A stretch of 64,000 nt of DNA from Euglena gracilis (Eukaryota; Euglenida; Euglenophyceae; Euglenales), in assembly GCA_039621445.1 (NCBI GenBank), contig CP154956.1, positions 90,278,482-90,342,481 of the forward strand, given 5' to 3'. The translations under genes were made by a program, and so were the position numbers. A model generated the notes under the pieces. The model was not told the DNA's origin and made no database searches. It saw nothing but the letters and a program-made list of their open reading frames with translations. Shown here piece after piece: positions 21,850-33,384 of this stretch. Position 1 is the first letter of the stretch. The number at the start of each line of letters is the position of its first letter.

Positions 21850-22018
21850 TGCTCTGGGGTAGCTTGCGTGAGTAGCCACCGTGGGGCGGGGGAGGTGAGG
21901 CGGGGGGCTGGCGTGGTGGGCAGGGACAAGTCGACCAGCAGAGCGCGATGGGTGCTCAAACCCTGCAGGGTTGTGGCACTTGCCCCAGGGCAAGGCATGC
22001 CTGGGCTGAGCAGGACCC
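21850..22018 (-). CDS. LINE exon: end of APE-type endonuclease
   Basis: The exon starts inside a tryptophan codon and reads VLLSPGMPCPG ... LQGLSTHRALLVDLSLP. S-x-H-R-x-L is the catalytic SDH-type motif of the exonuclease-endonuclease-phosphatase fold, with T in place of D. The 3' boundary is approximate. Confidence 0.7.
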
Positions 22019-22418
22019 GGTCACAGGGCGATCCCAGAAAAGGTTTAACACAAGCACGAGCACAATGAAATGAGAAAGAGAAAGATATTATCTCACAGCC
22101 TGCCCTGAGCCTGGCTTCAAGAGAATGACTGAGTCGTTTACTGTTAAACTCACCAGTGAGAAAATGTCGGGCCCCTGCAAAACAGCATGGGATGCAACAA
22201 ATTGGCTTCATCACCCTTACTCCAACCTGATTATTAGAAAAATCAGATTTGGGCCATGTCTGGCTTGCCGCCAGTCCCGCGGACATCTGGGAGTTTTTGC
22301 GGGGGCGCACCACAAACCAGTGTGAGGAGAAAAGATAAAATTCAGGCACAAACGAACAAACAAAAAGAAAATATACCAAAGAAAAAGTGTACCCTGTCTC
22401 TGGCGGACAGCCCTGCCC
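22019..22418 (-). other. Nonconventional intron in endonuclease domain, hAT-like ends
   Basis: CAGGGC at +4..+9 pairs with GCCCTG ending at -6. The ends (CAGGGCTGTCC and, reverse-complemented, CAGGGCGATCC) resemble the CAGGGCGGTCC ends of the MITE family. The 8-nt flanks CGACTGGG and TGACCGGG match 6 of 8. Splicing joins SRLDW to VLLSPGMP in frame. Confidence 0.8.
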
Positions 22419-22864
22419 AGTCGAGTCGGGACTGGGATTCCCGAGAACGTCGTACAGTGAAGTTGGTGAAAGGACGATCTGGGTAGGGGACCCAAAAACC
22501 TCGCAGGGGTTGCCCAGGAAGAAGACATCGTCGGAGCCACTTGGAATCCCCGTCCACAGTGTCATTGAAATCACCACCCACCAATCCTGGTACGTCAATG
22601 GACGACATGAAAAAATCTTGCAGCATAAGCAGTCCAGAGCGCCGACGTTGTGCAGGTGTGGAAGGGGGGACGTGGAGGCTGGCGATCAACAGATTGGTGA
22701 GGGTGGTCAGCTGAACGCGGACAGCAAGGTAGAATGCATGATGGAGTTGTAGTGTGCTACTGGGGACTGCAGCAACTTCCGGAGCACCATAACGCCCAGG
22801 CCCCCTGCGCGGCGAGGAGGTAGCACCAGGTCCCAATGGGCGGTGGCTCGGGGGGAAGTGTATG
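22419..22864 (-). CDS. LINE exon: endonuclease core, one frameshift
   Basis: The frame enters as YTSPRATAHWDLVLPPRRAG then GLGVMVLRKLLQSPV, changes by one base near 22,750-22,790, and continues FYLAVRVQLTTLTNLLIASL and VPGLVGGDFNDTVDGDS. GGDFND is the conserved catalytic block of APE-like endonucleases. The exon length is one nucleotide out of step with the phases of its two introns, which agrees with a single-base indel and argues that this copy is not functional. Confidence 0.75.
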
Positions 22865-23527
22865 CACCAGGTGGCACTGTTGCGGGTTGAGTCACCCCCC
22901 TCGAGTGGATGGTCTGTCTTCTCTTTTGTTAGCATAATGCCAGGGGCTCCTGGAGGTCTGGCGGGTGGGGGCCTTTTTCAGGGCTGCTGGGCAAGCGTGT
23001 TAATGGTGAGTGGGGTTGTTCTCGATGCTATGGCACCTCCGTTGTACTTATACAATATATCATAAGGCCAACCAAGATAGATTGAAAATAAATAATTAGA
23101 TACTGATATAAATAAATACGTAAGGAGAGAAGGCAGTGATGGATGTGAAGATAGATCTTATGGGAAAAAAAGACTACCAGACTTGTCTCCAGAGCCACAA
23201 CGACCATGTAACGCACTCCTGCATCTGGGATGGCTTTGATTTGCTAATGAAATTAGTTAATTGATTCCGGCGGAAAGCAGGAATATTAGTTGTTGTTTTT
23301 TTTTCCTCCATTTTCCCATTTTTTTAAAAAGTCATAACTGTGTTTTAGCCAGTGGGGTCAGTGAGGACAAACAGGGTTATTCTGCTGGGCCAAGGCACAT
23401 ACAAAAGTTCTTCCTATTTTGGCGCACTATGGTTGGGGTGTTCCCTTTCACCTGGCAAAAAATAACAACCGTATTCACTCCAGCTGGGGGGGGGTGAGAA
23501 GGGATTGAAATCTGGGCGACCACCAGG
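22865..23527 (-). other. Nonconventional intron in endonuclease domain
   Basis: GGTGG at +4..+8 pairs with CCACC ending at -6. The 8-nt flanks TGTTGCCT and TGGTGCAT match 6 of 8. Joining FLPSAYVA to YTSPRATAHWDL is in frame. The inside is AT-rich. Confidence 0.7.
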
Positions 23528-23957
23528 CAACATAGGCGCTCGGAAGGAAGGAGTGATCCACCTCACTGCCCACCTCCTGGAGGAGGACAATATCCGGCTC
23601 GGTGAAGGTGATCAGTCGCAGGAGTTGAGGAGCCTTGTCCTTGAGGCCTCCACAGTTGACTGAGAGGATCCGCAAGGCCGGGGTCTGCGCATCCGCCAGT
23701 GTGTGGTCAAGATTCAGGACTGGGTGGAGCGTCAGCTGCTCACGCACCGCTTGTAGCGGCAGCGATGTGGGGGTGTCCGGTGGGGGGCAGCATGTTGACG
23801 AGAGAGCTGAAAGGGCATGCACTCCTGGCTGCATGGCTGACCACATAGGTGCGGCGGACTGGACGACGGCTGATTTTTTGGGGCGGGACTGTGAGAACTG
23901 CAGGCTGCAGCACAGGGGCAGGGTGAGGGGGCCAGGTGGGAGCGTGCCAGAAAGCAT
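23528..23957 (-). CDS. LINE exon: start of APE-type endonuclease
   Basis: The frame contains LRILSVNCGGLKDKAPQLL and TEPDIVLLQEVGS, the N-x-x-G and L-Q-E catalytic blocks of AP-like endonucleases that nick target DNA in non-LTR retrotransposition. About 75 residues precede it, with no motif. The 5' boundary is approximate. Confidence 0.8.
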
Positions 23958-24306
23958 AATACTGTAGGGATTAGTGACATGGTGCAGTACGATACAGAAA
24001 ATAACTATTTGTTGACTGGGGGATGATACTACCGACAGTTGATTGTGGTTGGTTGGTTCATTGAGTTGATGAGGATTGTGTTGTGTTGTGTGTTTGTTTT
24101 TTTAATTTTATTTTTTTTATTTATTTTATTTATTTAATTTATTTAATTTATTTTTTTTATATCTTTTAAAGTTCTCTGATTCATAAACCTCGAATCACCT
24201 GAGAAACATTTCTACTTTCAGGCGTTTAAAAAAAACAACAAGAAAATAAAAAACCACAAAGAAACCACAAAGAAATAAAGATACATGAAAAAATTTGCTG
24301 AATTAA

Positions 24307-25400
24307 TCATGGGGAGGTGACTGAACTTTGTTTGGCCCAGGGGGTGGGAGTACCTCGCACAGCACCCTGAGTCCAGCGCAGACATATTTGGCAGCGGGCG
24401 GCGATGGCGGAGTAGAGGATGGGGTCGGAACGTCTGGTCTGCAAGGTGTGGCCCGAGGGGGATGTGTGGTAATAGACGGCGGATGACGGTGGGAACACAG
24501 TGATGGACTCGGATATGGCAGACACCCAAAAAAAAAAGGAGGGACTCAGGGCCCAGGAGGGGTGGCGTGGGTCGGCAGGTTGATGACCAGCGGTCATGGG
24601 TGTCTACAATGGCCCGTAGCCAACGGACCAGGACAGAGGCGAGGTACACCTGGATCTCGACTGGGTACATCAGAAGGGGTGCAAGCTCTGGCATGTCCCG
24701 CACAGGGCTGCTGGGAGGGGCAAACACTCTTGACATAACGGGGCACCAGTACAAGGGATGGAATGGGTCACCGGGACACCGAGTGCAGCTAACAACAGGC
24801 AACACCGTAGATTAGGGGAAAGTTACAAGAATGGTGTTGGAAGGCATGTGTTCTCTTTCTGAATTGTATGTTTGTAGGTATTGTTATCATGCGATGGTAA
24901 GAGAGAGAGAGAGAGAGAGAGAGAAACAGATATAAATAAAATATAGAACTAGTATAATGTCACCGCAGTGTGTCCACCTGTGAGCAAACCTCAGCACCAC
25001 CATCTGGCACAATTGGAACATCATGTTTGAGGATCCCAGATGTTCACCGGATTCTGTTATATTGGAATCTAGGACAGGAAAAAGTGAGTAGAGTATAAAA
25101 AGATAAAAATCCATGACACCTAAAGTGCTGCCTGAGTCCCAGGGAGGAGTTGTGAGCATGCCAGGCAGACGGGGCGTCCCGGTACACCGTGGGCAGGGTC
25201 CGGGGGGAGCTCCATCGGGATCTGGCTGATGGCTGCAACCGAGGAGATGGTGAGCTGCAAGATTCGGGGGAGGTTGCGCCGGGCTGAAACATAATGGGGG
25301 AGGGGCTGTACAAGGAGCACCGCGGCTTCAATAAGGGCAGCCGGGCACTCCACTCCAGGGGGGAGTTGATGTGGTAGTCACAGGGGCAGGATGGCTCTAA
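24307..25400 (-). CDS. Unassigned minus-strand coding-like segments with a Cys/His cluster
   Basis: Two coding-like stretches lie at about 24,330-24,800 and 25,110-25,380. The first has CTRCPGDPFHPLYWC (C-x2-C-x5-H-x4-C), then VEIQVYLASVLVRWLRA, and later ARCQICLRWTQGA in another frame. They could be the zinc-finger end of ORF1, or the C-terminus of a second LINE copy lying upstream. A (GA)n run is at 24,900-24,924 and a T-rich stretch at 24,080-24,180. Confidence 0.35.
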
Positions 25401-25589
25401 GTAGGGAGGAAAGACTATCCCCTGTTATTATGAACCTCTCTCACTCCTTTCACAAACAGCACAAGCCCGCAGGTTGGCTCGATGAAAACACATAAATAAT
25501 AGATGATGATGGAGGATGAGAGAAAAACGGACAGGGGACATTGTTGAGATAAGAAAAAAGACAGAAGGAAATGCGGTGTGTTGGAGAAA

Positions 25590-25679
25590 GCAAACCAGAT
25601 CAGGGCTCCCCTTCTGGACCACCCTGCACAGGGGGCCCTTGCGGGCTCCCGGCACACCCTTGTAGGAGCTCCAATGGAG
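25590..25679 (-). CDS. Exon downstream of MITE intron copy B
   Basis: The exon starts CTCCATTGGAGC and reads LHWSSYKGVPGARKGP then LCRVVQKGSPD, continuing the frame of the Arg/Ser/Pro-rich exon once the element is removed. The far boundary is approximate. Confidence 0.5.
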
Positions 25680-25684
25680 AGCGG

Positions 25685-26001
25685 CAGGGCGGTCCTTAAA
25701 AGGGGAAAAAAACCCGTTGTCCCAGCACATTCAATTAAGAACTTGCACGAAAATGGGTAGAATTTTCTGGCAATTTCCGGCTAGAGCAGGTCGACATCGG
25801 GAGAAAACTTGATTGCTGGCATCCTTGCACCTCTGACAATCCACCCGGGTATCTAAAGATGCATCTTTCAACCTTTTGATTTTCATTCCCAGTCGGGCCT
25901 TTGGCCGGCCCTTCGGCCCGAAGGTGGGGCGGTCCTTAAAAAATAAAATAATTATAAAGTAAGGGGAAAATGAACTTATCCGTCTCTTATGGAACGCCCT
26001 G
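25685..26001. mobile_element. hAT-like MITE acting as an intron (copy B)
   Basis: The element is 317 bp. Minus-strand ends are CAGGGCGTTCCATAAGAG and, reverse-complemented, CAGGGCGGTCCTTAAAAG. Flanking 8-mers are CTCCTCTC and CCGCTCTC (6/8). The internal order of GTCCCAGCACA, GGTCGACATCGGG, GGCATCCTTG, ATCCACCC and an inner GGGGCGGTCCTTAA matches copy A; the B-box position is degenerate here. The intron 25,680-26,004 equals element plus one TSD copy, and splicing is in frame (QFPP|LHWSS). Confidence 0.85.
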
Positions 26002-26004
26002 GAG

Positions 26005-26523
26005 AGGAGGGAACTGGGGTGGCTGTTGCTGACGTTGGGCCGGCCGTGGGGGACGTGGAGGGCTTCGTTGACGACGAGAGTACGGGGAACCGCTTCGTGA
26101 GGGAGGGTACGGATTCCGTGTGCGAGGTGGGGAGGGCGGGCGTCGGCGTGGGGAGTTCGGACGTTTGTGACGGGGTGGACTCTGAGATCTGGAGCGGCCT
26201 CGACGAGGAACAGGTCCCTCAGCCTGCTGTCGACGAAGGAGTTCTTGCCACGGGAACGCTGGGAGGGTGCCGAACTGGGTGGAGTGGGGCTGTGAGGGTT
26301 GAGAGATGGTGGGTGCCACTGGGGGTTGAAGACGGGGTCGCTTGGTTGGGGGTTCTACATCGGGGCGGCGGGTGCTGCTGCAATACACGGGTGTACCGTC
26401 TGGGTGGCGGGAGGTGACCCGGAACACAGCTCCGGAGGGGAGGGGAAACTCCAAGACGCCGTCCGCGCCATACAATTTGTTACTGGCCTCGGGGTAGGAA
26501 AATATCATTTCCAACTTCAGAAA
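26005..26523 (-). CDS. Arg/Ser/Pro-rich exon, probable LINE ORF1
   Basis: The frame reads FLKLEMIFSYPEASNKLYGA, then SGAVFRVTSRHPDGTPVYC, then a strongly basic tail rich in SPPR/RRRPPSPPR repeats and Gln. The first part could be an RNA-binding fold and the tail is nucleic-acid-binding in character, which would suit an ORF1 protein. No family was recognised. Both boundaries (26,523 and 26,005) come from in-frame intron solutions. Confidence 0.55.
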
Positions 26524-26982
26524 ATTAATGGGTGTTTCAGGGAGTCCGGCTCCAAAAGAACAGAAAAAAACACTTAAAACACTATTTCTGGGCGCCGCCT
26601 GCGCCAGTTAACTTTGACTATGTCTTGCGAATTGCCAGAGGGATGGGCCAAAAAACAGTCGGCTGCTTTGGAAGGAAAAATCAAGCCAAGAAACAAAGAA
26701 TGGCCATGGGGGAAGAGGGAACAAAAAAAAAACACTTAAAACACTTTTTCTGGGCGCCGCCAGCGCCAGTTAACTTTGACTATGTCTTGCGATTTGTCAG
26801 GGGGATGGGCCAAAAAACAGTCGGCTCTGCTTTGGAAGGAAAAATCAAGCCAAGAAACTAAGAACGGCCATGGGGGGGGGGGGAAGGGGGAGAAGATAAA
26901 GGGGGGGACAGCACCAGTCCTCTGGGGAATCAGCCGATGACTAATTGATTGTATGGGTTGCACCAGCTAATTCAACCCAAGG
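26524..26982 (-). other. Nonconventional intron upstream of the Arg/Ser-rich exon, with internal duplication
   Basis: TGGGT at +4..+8 pairs with ACCCA ending at -6, and joining YTTIPRR to FLKLEMIF is in frame. Inside, a block of about 160 bp (AACACTTAAAACACTNTTTCTGGGCGCCGCC...) occurs twice in tandem, at about 26,566-26,700 and 26,730-26,865. Confidence 0.55.
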
Positions 26983-27250
26983 GCGTCGTGGTATGGTGGT
27001 GTACCAATAGCCCCGACGAGTAGCAACTGGCGGCACATCCCCAACAAACCCAAGATGACGATGAAGTGTTTCCTTCACCAGCACAGCATCCAGGCCCATC
27101 AATTGATACATCCGGACTGCCACAGTGTCAGAGCTGGTGGGGACTGGACAAAGCGAAATACTACAGCTCGTGCATGTTGAAAACAGGCAATGGTAATTCG
27201 GGTTGAATACCAGGATTGCGGGAGATGGAGCCCTCCCTCGGTAGCTGAAA
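26983..27250 (-). CDS. Probable ORF1 exon, function unknown
   Basis: The frame reads DTVAVRMYQLMGLDAVLVKE and TLHRHLGFVGDVPPVATRRG, then YWYTTIPRR at the exon end. Alternating hydrophobic positions suggest a small folded domain. The 5' boundary is not solved. Confidence 0.45.
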
Positions 27251-27599
27251 ACGGAGCATGGAACACCAGAAACGCCCCATAGGATACAAAGAAAATAAAC
27301 TAAATCGCCTCGCATTGGGAGATGTTTCATGTCGGTAGAATCTGGAGGATGAGGGTGGGGATGAGCTATGATTGCCAGTCTCTACCTGTCAGAGGCAGTT
27401 GTTGGGTCACTGGCAGCAGGCGCAGCTGCTCCTGCAGTGGCTGGTGCCTGAAGAGGACGAGGTGGCTCTAATTGCATACATGATGTCGTGGCTGCCGATG
27501 GGGGCTTGGGTACTGGGAGGGGGGGTGCTGCAGCCACCGAGGCGACCTGGGGGGCCGGTGGCGTCCCAGAAGCAGGAGTGGAGGAATCGGTTTAGCTCC

Positions 27600-30500
27600 T
27601 GAATGCACCAGATAAGATGGAGGCATCATGCTTAGCCGATGTCGTGAAGGCTGAATTTGAAAATCTAAGAGTTGGGTGTGTGGTATATGTGTTTATTCCT
27701 TAGCTACAAATCAGGGTGTGGTTGTGTGAGCCTGAACTAACTAACACAGGTCCTCGTTTTGCAAACACCAAAAAAGTTTGGTTAAGGGTAGATGGAGGAA
27801 AGGAGTAGGAAAGCGAGAGAAAAAGATAGACCCGTTAAAAGGATATTATAAACACCTAAGCTAAAATGGAGGTTGCCTGACAAAAGAAAAACAAAACAAA
27901 ATAAAAAAAAGGGGAAAAGACATTACCAATAAAAAAAAACCGAAAGGCCGAGACTCCCTAACGAAATCTAATGGCTAGCTGTTCCAACAGCAGGGGTTGA
28001 GGAGCCAACCCGCACAGAGGCACTATCACCCAGAGACGTGCTAAACCAATCCGGTTTAGGCTTCTTGGGGGCCATGAGAATGCAGACAGCGTCCTCGAGG
28101 ATGCCCAGAGAGTCAGCATCTGGGGCCTCCAACAGGGAGTTGGCGATGCCGGCCCACACCGCATCACGAGTGCGTGCAGCTGCCAGAGAGCGATGCGTGT
28201 CGGGGGTCAGGTAAGGCAGCTGCATTGCCAGGGACAGGCCGATCTCCTTCCATGGGGTCATTTCGGAGGCCACACGGACCCACTCCCGCAACTTCCCATA
28301 GACTTGTCGTCGGTGGTCGTCATCAGTGTCATCCGACATGCAGTTTTGCACGAGGCCTTCTCTCCAGACCCGCAGCTGCTCAACCACACGGTCGGCGTCG
28401 TTGCATAGAAAAGGGCTGGATACTCTGAAAGCTACCAGCGTGCAACCGACCATCGGGGGAGGCAATTTGGGGGGAGAATGCGTGGTCGAGGGTGGTCAAG
28501 TCGAGGCAGCACCTCGGGGCTTGGTGGATGGAAGAAATTAGAGTTTACAAAAGGATGATTGGGGGGGGGAGAGCGTATCGGGCCGTATGTGTTACTGTGT
28601 GTGATCGCATGCTATTATGTTGCTATTGAAATACTACCCACTAAGAAAATTTGGTGGTGAAATAGGAGAGGAATAGGATAGGAGTTCCAGCAGAGCCGGG
28701 GGGGGGGGTGACGCGGTAGATTGCACGGCTGTAGCCAGGTCATCCCCGGTGACCACTGTGTCGAGGACTTTGACCAGTGGCTGGGCATGGTCCAGCGCCA
28801 CCAGCATGTACCGCAGGGTGACGCAGGCCTGTTGGACGGAGGTGGGGTCCATCTTCTTGACCAATGCATCACAGCGGCCTAGTTCTTCAGCAAAGGCTCG
28901 ATGACGGCTCAGATCAGGGGCAGAGCGGCCGAGGGATGGTGCTGAATGCGTTCTGCTTGCGGGGGTCTTGGGGATGGGGAGGGCTGACTGACGAGGCGAA
29001 GGGTGGGTCTGCCGTTGAACAATAGGTGTGTGGTGTGGCACTGGAGCTGCGGGGGGCTTTGGGTGAAGCTGGATGGAGGTGATATTACCACGGGGGGTTC
29101 TGGGCTGTGGGGTGTGGTCTGCCGCGGCTAGTGCGCGGGCACTGAATTGCCTAGAGTCAAACAGGGGGGTGGGGGTCACTGGGCGCCCTCTGAAAATCAA
29201 CGCAACACAAATTGCCAGCTTTCTCTCTCACACCGCTCCATCTGCGGGGGGGGGGGGGGGCGATCGCTGATGGGAACCTTAAAAGAACTATGTATACGTG
29301 CCATGGAGAATAGGCACAAAGAGGCAAAAATTCGGGTATTGCCAGGGACACTTGTCGGCAAATCCTTTCTGAAGTAATTCAGATGTGCTGGAAGAATTTA
29401 TGTCACTGGATGAAACTTCAGAGGGCTGGGGAATGGAGGTTTGCCCATGGAGCCATTTTGGAAGGGTTCTTTCCCGAATGCCCTTTCCATTTGGGGGGGG
29501 GGGGTAGCCTGGGGCAGTAATCTGGGGAGAACAGGCCAGTCACCTGCTTGTTAGGGTGAAAAACATTATGCAGCAATTCCTTGTTTGGAAGATAGGTGTG
29601 GGACCGGGGTCGGTGGCCAGGCCGGGTTTAGTGCTCCCGGGGGGACGAGATCTTCTCCCAGCACAGAACCAGCAGGAGCCAGCTCATCACCACCTCCGGA
29701 GAGGTCCTGCACATCGACATCACAATAATCTGCGTCGACCAACTGGGGTGAGGGCTGTTGTGGAGGGGGGACCAGATGGGTGGGTGGGTCGTGGGTGGCT
29801 TCACGTGGGGCGATTGGAGTACCAGGCTGCCGCAATGACGAGGACCCACCGCCCCGACCAGGTTGTGCAGATAGATGAGCTGCCAGAACTGCACCTCGGA
29901 GGGCAGCTGTGGATACCGGGAGGCCAGCCATCTTGCCCTGGTCGTCGACGGTTGGTTTCCAGGACACGCACTGCCCGGCGTAGTAGGCCAGAACGCAGCA
30001 TGCTGTGTACCGGGCTATTTGTCAAGTCCAGTGCTTGGTGGGGTGTTGTCACCCAAGCACAGAGACAGCCCCTATGTGGATAGATATAGACCTGACCCAC
30101 GTGCCTGTAGACTGTAGATCTGACTGTAGATCTGATCTGATCTGGTCTGATCTGTAGACGTGACAGCAGATCGCAGCAAAAGAGGGGCAGATTATCCACT
30201 GACCCTGCAAGTTAATTCTGGCTGCTGAGACGTCTGCTCCTGGCGAAATGATGAGTTTGCTGGGTAGCAGTTGACCAAAAAGCGTGCGCATATATTTCTG
30301 AAGCACAACAACCAGCAAGGGGGGACTGTGGACTCCACAAGAGCCAGAGCCAGAGGGTGGCCATTGTCATGCTATTCTTGGCCGCCGGGACGGCCCCACC
30401 GGAGATGAAGCTCCGGATCATCCTGCTGTTCTCGCGGACAGCCGCAGCTAGCCGTTCCGCTCCAGCTGGGAAACGGTGGAAAGACAGCAAGGCGGCGACG

Positions 30501-31420
30501 ACCTCATCGCACGATGCTGCATCGGAGGTGCGTTGTAATAGATCCTCAGACACCTCCCGTGCAGACAGCCATATGAAGCCCGGGTACTCAATTCGGAGTA
30601 GTTCCACATCTGTGGGGGGGAGGGTGCCGCGTAGCACACTGAACCAGAGGCCAAAACTCTTAACGACAAGGTGGTGCAATAAGGGCCGTTGTATGGTGGC
30701 AGTGAGATCAGCGTGTGGGACAGGCCACGTAAAAAAACAACAACAACAAGAAAACAAAACAAAACAGAACAGAACAGAACAGAACAGAACAAAACGAGAC
30801 AAAAAACAAAAAAACAGAAAACAAAAACAAAAAAAAATTCAAAAAAAAGTGTACTATTTGGGGGGTAAATATTAGTTAATAGAGTTAAAATCATCTGTCT
30901 TGGGTCCAACGCAGTGTCCGTGACACAATTGTTTTGCTACATGAATGCCATTCAAAATCCTAGATATCCAAAATGGTGAACTTGGCCCTGTCACTTATAT
31001 ACAACGGACTTGGTGAGGGGAAAAAAAATAAGCACTTAACCATGGTAGGTCAGTCATAAATTAGGGGAGAGGATGTTCTGTTATTTAATGATTAGGGGGG
31101 GGGGCAGACTGCAGGGAAACCAACAATAGGCGTCGCGTGTAATGGGATAAGATCAGCACCAGCTTGGTTCAAAATACTCTGCACCCAGACTCCTGGGACT
31201 TCTGCTGATGTGGGGCCATGGACAGCAATAGCCACCAGCTCCCCACTTTCTGCACGGCCTAGGCGAGTCACGGCGTACACCAAGTCGGGGTGGGACTCGA
31301 GGTAGCGTTGCTGTACGTCTGGGGCTAGACGGATGAAGTCGGCAGAGTGGTGGCATGGGGAGATCATAATAGAAAACATTAGCCCATGAAATCTGAAAAA
31401 GTAACGTATCGTCATCGACA
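27600..31420 (-). CDS. Further minus-strand exon-like segments, unidentified
   Basis: Open, protein-like stretches alternate with A-rich or simple spacers in the same style as the LINE exons: about 27,968-28,460 (DADRVVEQLRVWREGLVQ), 28,690-29,200 (Pro-rich, then FAEELGRCDALVKKMDPTS), 29,560-29,980 (a His/Pro/Trp-rich frame), 30,330-30,700 (SFHRFPAGAERLAAAVREN) and 31,140-31,360 (DVQQRYLESHPDLVYAVTRL). They may be 5' exons of the same locus or a host gene. No domain is recognised and no junction was solved. Confidence 0.35.
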
Positions 31421-31995
31421 CTGTTGAGAAATGCCCCAGTGTCCGAGTGTCCGTAGTTTCGTCGGCTGATGGTTATTACATGCGGGGGACACTAAACGAG
31501 GGGGGGCTATGGTTATGGGGTTGTGAAAGTGAGCGGTGCTGAGCGGTGCATCGGCAGAATGAGTCTGTTTAGGAGCTTGATGGATTGTCCAGAGGGAGAA
31601 AGGCTCCTCATGGACCGAAAATGCTGTCGTCGGTGAGAGCTTCTGCTGGCGTGGGAGCAGCTGGAGAGGCGCCCAAAGACATTGCGGTGGATGGAAGGCT
31701 GTGATGATGGGGCGGTTGATGGGAGGGGTGCCTGTCGGGGGCAGTGCAGTGGGTGCTAGCGACCCCAGGCAACCCTGGATTTAATCCATCGCATTACTGT
31801 TGAGAAGCTCCTAATCTAGAAGAGAGGAGAATGGAACCAATCACAAATAATTTTTCTCGTTTCCAAAGGGCGAGAGGGCTGCTCGTGCTCTTCAAGATCA
31901 ACAACCTGCCAATGGACACTAGAGCATTGTGGCGCACTATAGCTTAGCCTCAGGGCCGAACACCTTGAGAAAATGCAAGGAACCAGGGTCTGAGA

Positions 31996-32200
31996 ACGAG
32001 GATGTCGCGGGGTGGGAGCCGGGGTGTTGCGGGGTGGGAGCCGGGGTGCTGCGGGGTGGGAGCCGGGGTGTTGCGGGGTGGGAGCCAGGATGTCGCGGGA
32101 GGGAGCCGGGGTGTTGCGGGTTGGAGCTAGGATGTCGTGGAGTAGGAGCAAGGATGTCGCGGGAAGGAGCCAGGATGTTGCGGAGAGGAGCCTGGATGCC
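31996..32200. repeat. 21-bp minisatellite
   Basis: Tandem units of GGTGTTGCGGGGTGGGAGCCG type with a 21-bp period, nearly perfect at 32,000-32,090 and degenerate to about 32,340. Open frames across it are artefacts. Confidence 0.8.
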
Positions 32201-32589
32201 TCGGGAAGGAGCCGAGATGCTGCGTATTCGGAGTCAGGGTGTCACGGGAAAGGAGCCAAGTTGCCTCATAATGGGAGCCTAAATGTCACAGGGGGGAGGC
32301 AGGTTAGTGCAAACTTAGAGTCGGGATGCCGCGGGGGAGGAGGCGGGTTGTTTCCCGGGGAAGGCATTTTTAGGTGCAGTTGTTATCTATGATCATGGGG
32401 GCTGTGCACTCATCGACACTGCAGGCCTGGCGGGGGGAGGTCTGAGGGGGTAGCACACCCTATTCCGCTTGGTGGTGTGTAAACCACCGAATAGTTAAAA
32501 TCACGTTGTCCACATTATGCTTTTTTTTGTTACTGGGGTGTCTCAGGTGTGTCTGGAGCTGCATACATGACTATCCAGCTTCACTCACA

Positions 32590-32593
32590 CCCA

Positions 32594-32633
<40 letters not shown>

Positions 32634-32690
32634 CCCCCCTCCCCCCCTCCCTCCCTCTCTCTCCCTCCCTCCCTCACGTGCGATTTTAGC
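32590..32690. repeat. CT-rich low-complexity tract
   Basis: Mixed (CT)n and CCCTCC runs. No gene. Confidence 0.85.
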
Positions 32691-33108
32691 CTGTGAGGTG
32701 CACTCTTCCCTCCTCCTTTACCACAAGAGCCCAGGACTGCAACACCCTTCCTTCTCCTCCAAAAGACGCACTGGCCCAGCTTGCTTGGCTTCCCGGCGTT
32801 GCTGGGTTTGGGGGGGCTGAGTTTGGTTGGGCCGGTAGACGACTTCTCCAACCATCCCATGGGTCGCCATGGTCGCCCAAAGTCACTCAGTGCTCAGGGT
32901 CCCTCCGACTTTTCTGCGGGTGTCGCCAGCCCCCCAGGTCGCCGTCCTTGCAGCCTGGGATGTCTGGCTGACTAGGGCATTGGGGACTCGGGTGAAATTG
33001 ATAAAACCCTGCCTAAATAATACACTGCCGACCTGCCGTTGGCACAATGGTGCTGCTGCCACAACTTTTCGTGTATTAAGAGAAAAATTTTCTGACCACT
33101 TATCGATG

Positions 33109-33361
<253 letters not shown>

Positions 33362-33384
33362 CCCACACTTCATACACCCTACTA

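Noticed and set aside
21560-21850. Junction between the end of the endonuclease and the linker exon
   Set aside because: The best pairing (GTTCAT/GTGAAC) joins the wrong frame; an indel or another intron may be present.
30720-30840. A/C-rich AAAACAGAACAGAAC repeat as poly(A) tail of a LINE
   Set aside because: It lies in a spacer between exon-like segments, in the wrong place for a 3' end, and is a simple repeat.
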